64,000 nt of DNA from Trifolium pratense (taxonomy: Eukaryota; Streptophyta; Magnoliopsida; Fabales; Fabaceae): NCBI RefSeq assembly GCF_020283565.1, contig NC_060064.1, positions 19,922,337 through 19,986,336 on the forward strand, in the 5' to 3' direction. Shown piece after piece: positions 60,901 to 64,000 of this stretch. Made by a program: the position numbers and the translations under genes. The notes below the pieces were generated by a model. The model worked only from the letters and a program-made list of their open reading frames with translations, was not told where the DNA came from and searched no databases. Position 1 is the first letter of the stretch; each line of letters begins with the position of its first letter.

Positions 60901-62466
60901 TAATTGTAAATCTTCCTGTTGCAGAACTTCTTGATCTCAAAACTGGTTATTTCAGCTTAAGACAAATTAAAATAGCCACTAATGACTTTGACCCTGCAAA
61001 TAAGATTGGTGAAGGGGGATTTGGACCGGTATACAAGGTAACTATGGATAAATCATGCTACTTATCCCACAAAACCTGTGTCTATTCTAAGAAAAGTTTT
61101 CTGCTAATGAAACGTGCAATCTTGCAAGTTATCTTCACTAATTTATATTCAAAATCATGGCCATGGCTTAATGTAGGGTATTCTGTCAGATGGTGATGTC
61201 ATTGCTGTTAAGCAACTCTCCTCCAAATCACATCAAGGGAACCGTGAATTTGTTAATGAAATCGGAATGATATCTGCTTTACAGCATCCAAATCTTGTTA
61301 AGCTCTATGGCTGTTGCATTGAAGGAAAGCAGTTGCTGCTGGTATATGAATACATGGAAAACAATTGTCTTGCGCACGCACTTTTTGGTGAATGCCTCGT
61401 AAACAATAATACCTTGTGAATGTGTGTGTGTTTTCTACTTAAAAATCAAGATGTAACTAAAAATCTTTTCATTTCGGATAGGTCGTCCAGAACAGAAGCT
61501 GCACTTGGATTGGCATGCAAGAATGAAGATTTGTCTTGGCATAGCAAAGGGATTAGCATTTCTTCATGAAGAATCAGTGTTGAAAATAGTACACAGGGAT
61601 ATTAAGGCTTCTAATGTATTACTTGACAAGGATTTGAATGCCAAAATCTCTGACTTCGGTTTAGCTAAGCTTGATGAAGATGGGAATACCCATATCAGTA
61701 CACGGATAGCAGGAACAGTGTTAGTACTTGCCACTACAACGTTAAAAATTAGCTATTATTTTATTATTAGCGTTAAAAATAAAATTATACAGCATATTTT
61801 GTAATCACTTATGTTTCACTGTTTCTCAATAGTGGATACATGGCTCCAGAATATGCTATGCGGGGTTACTTGACTGATAAGGCAGATGTATATAGCTTTG
61901 GAGTTGTAGCTTTAGAGATTGTTAGCGGAAAAAGCAATACAAATTTTAATCCAATGGAGGAGTTTTCATATCTTCTGGATTGGGTATGTTTGAACTTCCT
62001 TTTTTACTTTGTGAGTTTATGATTAATCAGGTCTCATAACACCAAACTTATCCTCTTTATTTCTTATTTGTTATATTTATGGTTTGGCTTATTTTCTACT
62101 TCCTATTTGCACGCGTTGTTGAAGGCCTGTGATCTTCAAGAGCAAGGGAACATTTTGGAGTTAGTGGATCCAAGTCTTCTTGGCTCAAGGTACTCCACAA
62201 AGGAAACCATGAGAATGCTTAATGTGGCATTCTTATGCACAAACACATCTCCCACTCTTAGGCCATCGATGTCATCGGTAGTGAGCATGCTTGAAGGAAA
62301 AACTCCGATCCAAACGACAGTAATCAATCAGAGGGACAGTGGTCAACATGCAAGTCTCAAATCCTCCGAGTTTCTGTCACAAGATAGTCAAACATCAACA
62401 AACGGGCCAAGGGTATACTCCTCCGTATCTCTTCTAAGTGAAGACGATTTTTCTTCAAGCAGTTAA
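48985..62466 (+). CDS. LRR-malectin receptor-like kinase (LRR VIII-2 type)
   Basis: 24 exons, all GT-AG and in phase, 1002 aa: 48985-49117, 52948-53128, 56358-56429, 56686-56754, 57497-57568, 57671-57742, 57861-57932, 58037-58108, 58235-58306, 58510-58581, 58665-58736, 58847-58918, 59029-59094, 59279-59338, 59425-59469, 59553-59599, 59695-60065, 60240-60435, 60516-60653, 60925-61037, 61177-61387, 61482-61719, 61833-61983, 62125-62466. A signal peptide (~14-34) precedes an LRR ectodomain (~100-385, one repeat per 72-nt exon), a malectin domain (~418-605), a TM helix (~613-636) and a kinase: [10 protein letters not shown] (680-689), Lys701, HRD (797-799), DFG (817-819), APEYAMRG. Family members are plasma-membrane receptors in immunity and wall sensing; the ligand here is unknown. 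RD-type kinase, intact, so likely active. Introns 1 and 2 exceed 3 kb. Confidence 0.93.
50575..50709. mobile_element. Stowaway-like MITE in receptor kinase intron 1
   Basis: CTCTATCCGTGATAATTTAT and (reversed) CTTTCTCCGTGATATTTTAT, flanked by TA on both sides. Confidence 0.8.
52680..52855. repeat. dispersed repeat in receptor kinase intron 1
   Basis: AAGGTCAATGCTCTAAGATC, CACCACATCTCCACC, AAATCCAACGTTTCCCGTAC: the best match to the copy in the TIR-NB intron (3545-3735). Confidence 0.65.
53232..53397 (+). mobile_element. SINE family A copy in receptor kinase intron 2
   Basis: CAACTGCGATCG core and A-run end; target duplication TTGTGTTC at 53224-53231 and 53398-53405. Confidence 0.9.
53407..56058 (-). 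mobile_element. 5'-truncated LINE inserted next to a SINE
   Basis: T-run at 53407 (A-tail on the minus strand) and target duplication ATTTGTGTTCT at 53396-53406 and 56059-56069. The duplication includes the end of the SINE A-tail and the SINE's own right duplication, so the LINE came second. Lies in antisense orientation inside intron 2 of the receptor kinase. Confidence 0.93.
53427..56054 (-). pseudogene. LINE RT-RNase H open frame, N-terminally truncated
   Basis: An 875-codon frame, without a stop, of an L1-type polyprotein beginning just before the RT core. RT motifs: [42 protein letters not shown] and FADDCFLF (~residue 200, catalytic Asp pair). Then a zinc-binding zf-RVT region ([19 protein letters not shown], then CPLLCPLC) and an RNase H domain ([30 protein letters not shown]). 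The endonuclease and the natural start are missing because of 5' truncation; the initial Met is fortuitous. No disabling mutation is visible, which points to recent insertion. Not expected to be mobile by itself. Confidence 0.92.
56935..57385. repeat. GC-richer repeat fragment in receptor kinase intron
   Basis: Segment with CTGCACACACTCCGACGATC, AACCTAGCCCATAATG and GGATGGGCCTTGGCCCAG, unlike the AT-rich intron around it. The style recalls LTR-type debris in legumes; family not established. Confidence 0.45.
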
Positions 62467-63674
62467 CTTTCTTTTGTTTCACATGATGTGTTCAGATCAC
62501 ACTAAATCATTTTACGAAGGTGATATATATATATATATATAGTGTATGAACTGCAGATTAACATCATATCAAGACGATAAGCGAGCATAGAAGTTTGGTT
62601 CCATCATCAGGTTTACAAATACATAGCACATGTACATTTATTTGTTGCAAAATTGTGAGTTAAAGGCATTTCTTGTGTATTTTTTTCTTATCAAGCTTTT
62701 ATTGATATTTTTCAACTCATTCTTGTGTGCCACAGTCCATAGATCTTAATTTAGACTCATTGGCATTGATGGTGAACTATTGCTAATATAGAAAGTTACT
62801 TGGCATTTTGTATGCCAATTAGGACAACTTTTGTGTCATTCTTTTGTACCTCAATTTTTAAAAGAGGGATGTCTGATTCATAATATTGAGTTTTATCTGT
62901 GAAAAGGTGATTTGCTCTCTACAAGTAACTTAGTTGAAGAAAAGGATTTTATGTAGCAAATATGCATCAAAGGAAGGAAGATAGATCATACTTCAAGTTG
63001 TTCTTTAATGGATTAACCAAGATTTTCATTAATCTCAAAAGATCACAAAAACCATTCAAACATCAACATAATAATCCAAAGATTTCACACAATAGCTTAT
63101 CACCAAAATAGCTCCACTTCTCAACATTACTTCATCAATTATCATTTGCAATCTATTTTTCTCTTTACATTTTAATCCACTTCGTTTTATTTTGTGTTTT
63201 GAATGATTAAATAATTTTTTTGGAAGAGTATATATCTGTAATTCTATGTTTCTTGCTTCACACCAGAACTTATTGAGAAAAAAAAAAAATAGAGCTCAAC
63301 CAATAAATATGTATATTTCAAATGTTATGCAAATTATTTATAATTATATGTTCTAAACTATTGATATAACTTTTTATATCCTACAATTCTTCTTTACATG
63401 CTAAAAATAAAAGCGTTTCTCTTATTTAATTTTTTTTCCAAAAAAATGTTTTAAATTTATTATTTATTTTTAAGAAAAGAAAATTATTTAATATATCCAT
63501 ATATTACCTCGTGATGCACACGGGTTAAACTTACTAGTTACGTAAGAAAAAACGATTTGAGTAGAATACAATTCCACTTCTTTATTTTTGGTTACAATTC
63601 CACTTCTTTATAATTTAATTTAATTAAATGAGAGTAGTTTTGTAGTAGTTGTCTAGTTATTGAAAAACAATATA
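62467..63674. other. 3' flank of receptor kinase, no gene seen
   Basis: AT-rich; TA microsatellite at about 62524-62541. Confidence 0.5.
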
Positions 63675-63972
63675 CTCCGTCCCAAATTATAAGGAAAAAA
63701 ATAAAAATTATATTTATTAAGAAAAAATAAAACATGATAATTTGAAATATGTTTTTGTGGGTTTTTCTTGGAAAAAGTTGCATGGGAAGATGTAAAACTA
63801 ATTTTTATTGGTTGTTGTTTATTGAGAAAAGAGAGAGAAAAAAAAATAAATGCAATTTACATTTAATTTTATGAGATTAAGGAAAAAATATTATTGAAAA
63901 TAGTTTTTCCCTTATAATTTGGGACAAAAAATGAGATTTTTTCCCCTTATAATTTGGGACGGAGGGAGAGAG
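63675..63972. mobile_element. Stowaway-like MITE
   Basis: CTCCGTCCCAAATTATAAGG at the left and the reverse of it (CCTTATAATTTGGGACGGAG) at the right, with TA flanks at 63673-63674 and 63973-63974. Confidence 0.88.
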
Positions 63973-64000
63973 TATCAACTAAGCAAGTAAGTCAACTCGA

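Overview
This window is plant nuclear DNA, most likely from a legume of the Medicago/Trifolium/Pisum group. The sequence is strongly AT-rich, genes have GT-AG introns, and there is a TIR-NB immune gene, a UGT73-type glycosyltransferase relic, an LRR-malectin receptor kinase whose LRRs sit on 72-nt exons, and a dense load of LINEs, SINEs, Stowaway, Tourist and hAT-like MITEs and foldback elements. The species is inferred from style and not proven.

Layout. 1-2.4 kb: gene-poor, with a broken CRM-domain (chloroplast intron-splicing type) fragment. 2.4-4.3 kb: an intact two-exon TIR-NB gene (minus strand, 513 aa) that lacks ARC2 and LRRs and ends in a farnesylation-type CaaX tetrapeptide, CSIM. 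4.7-7.9 kb: SINEs, an inverted-repeat element, a LINE tail and a frameshifted TIR fragment. 8.3-9.9 kb and 22.0-23.6 kb: two copies of an unusual gene joining a SIN3-type PAH domain exon to an F-box/beta-propeller exon, with a third 3' shard at 18.2-18.4 kb. 10.2-12.7 kb: a long inverted repeat made of two head-to-head copies of a Myb/SANT-like gene fragment. 15.4-17.9 kb: a 5'-truncated LINE with a clear target-site duplication. 18.4-19.5 kb: a foldback element. 23.9-28.8 kb: an NB-ARC shard and a TIR-NB pseudogene interrupted by an insertion that carries a phased array of palindromic CACGCCGCGCGTG sites. 29.8-31.7 kb: a UGT73 pseudogene cut by a second foldback element. 31.7-34 kb: AT-rich minisatellites and a copia gag relic.

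34.7-36.0 kb: a small intact Sel1-repeat gene (100 aa, three exons). 36-41.6 kb: intergenic, several MITEs. 41.7-43.6 kb: an intact GDP-L-fucose synthase gene (minus strand) with an unusual predicted N-terminal extension. 43.7-48.9 kb: nested MITEs, a LINE RNase H relic and a dispersed repeat. 49.0-62.5 kb: an apparently intact 24-exon LRR-malectin receptor-like kinase (1002 aa) whose second intron holds a SINE and then a LINE inserted at the junction of that SINE. 62.5-64 kb: intergenic with a Stowaway-like MITE.

The functional candidates are the TIR-NB gene, the two PAH-F-box genes, the Sel1 protein, the GDP-fucose synthase and the receptor kinase. The rest is mainly decaying duplicates and mobile DNA. 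TIR-NB, F-box and UGT fragments are interleaved across 2-31 kb, which suggests one rearranged defence-type cluster. All exon boundaries are read from splice signals and phase; no transcript data were available.
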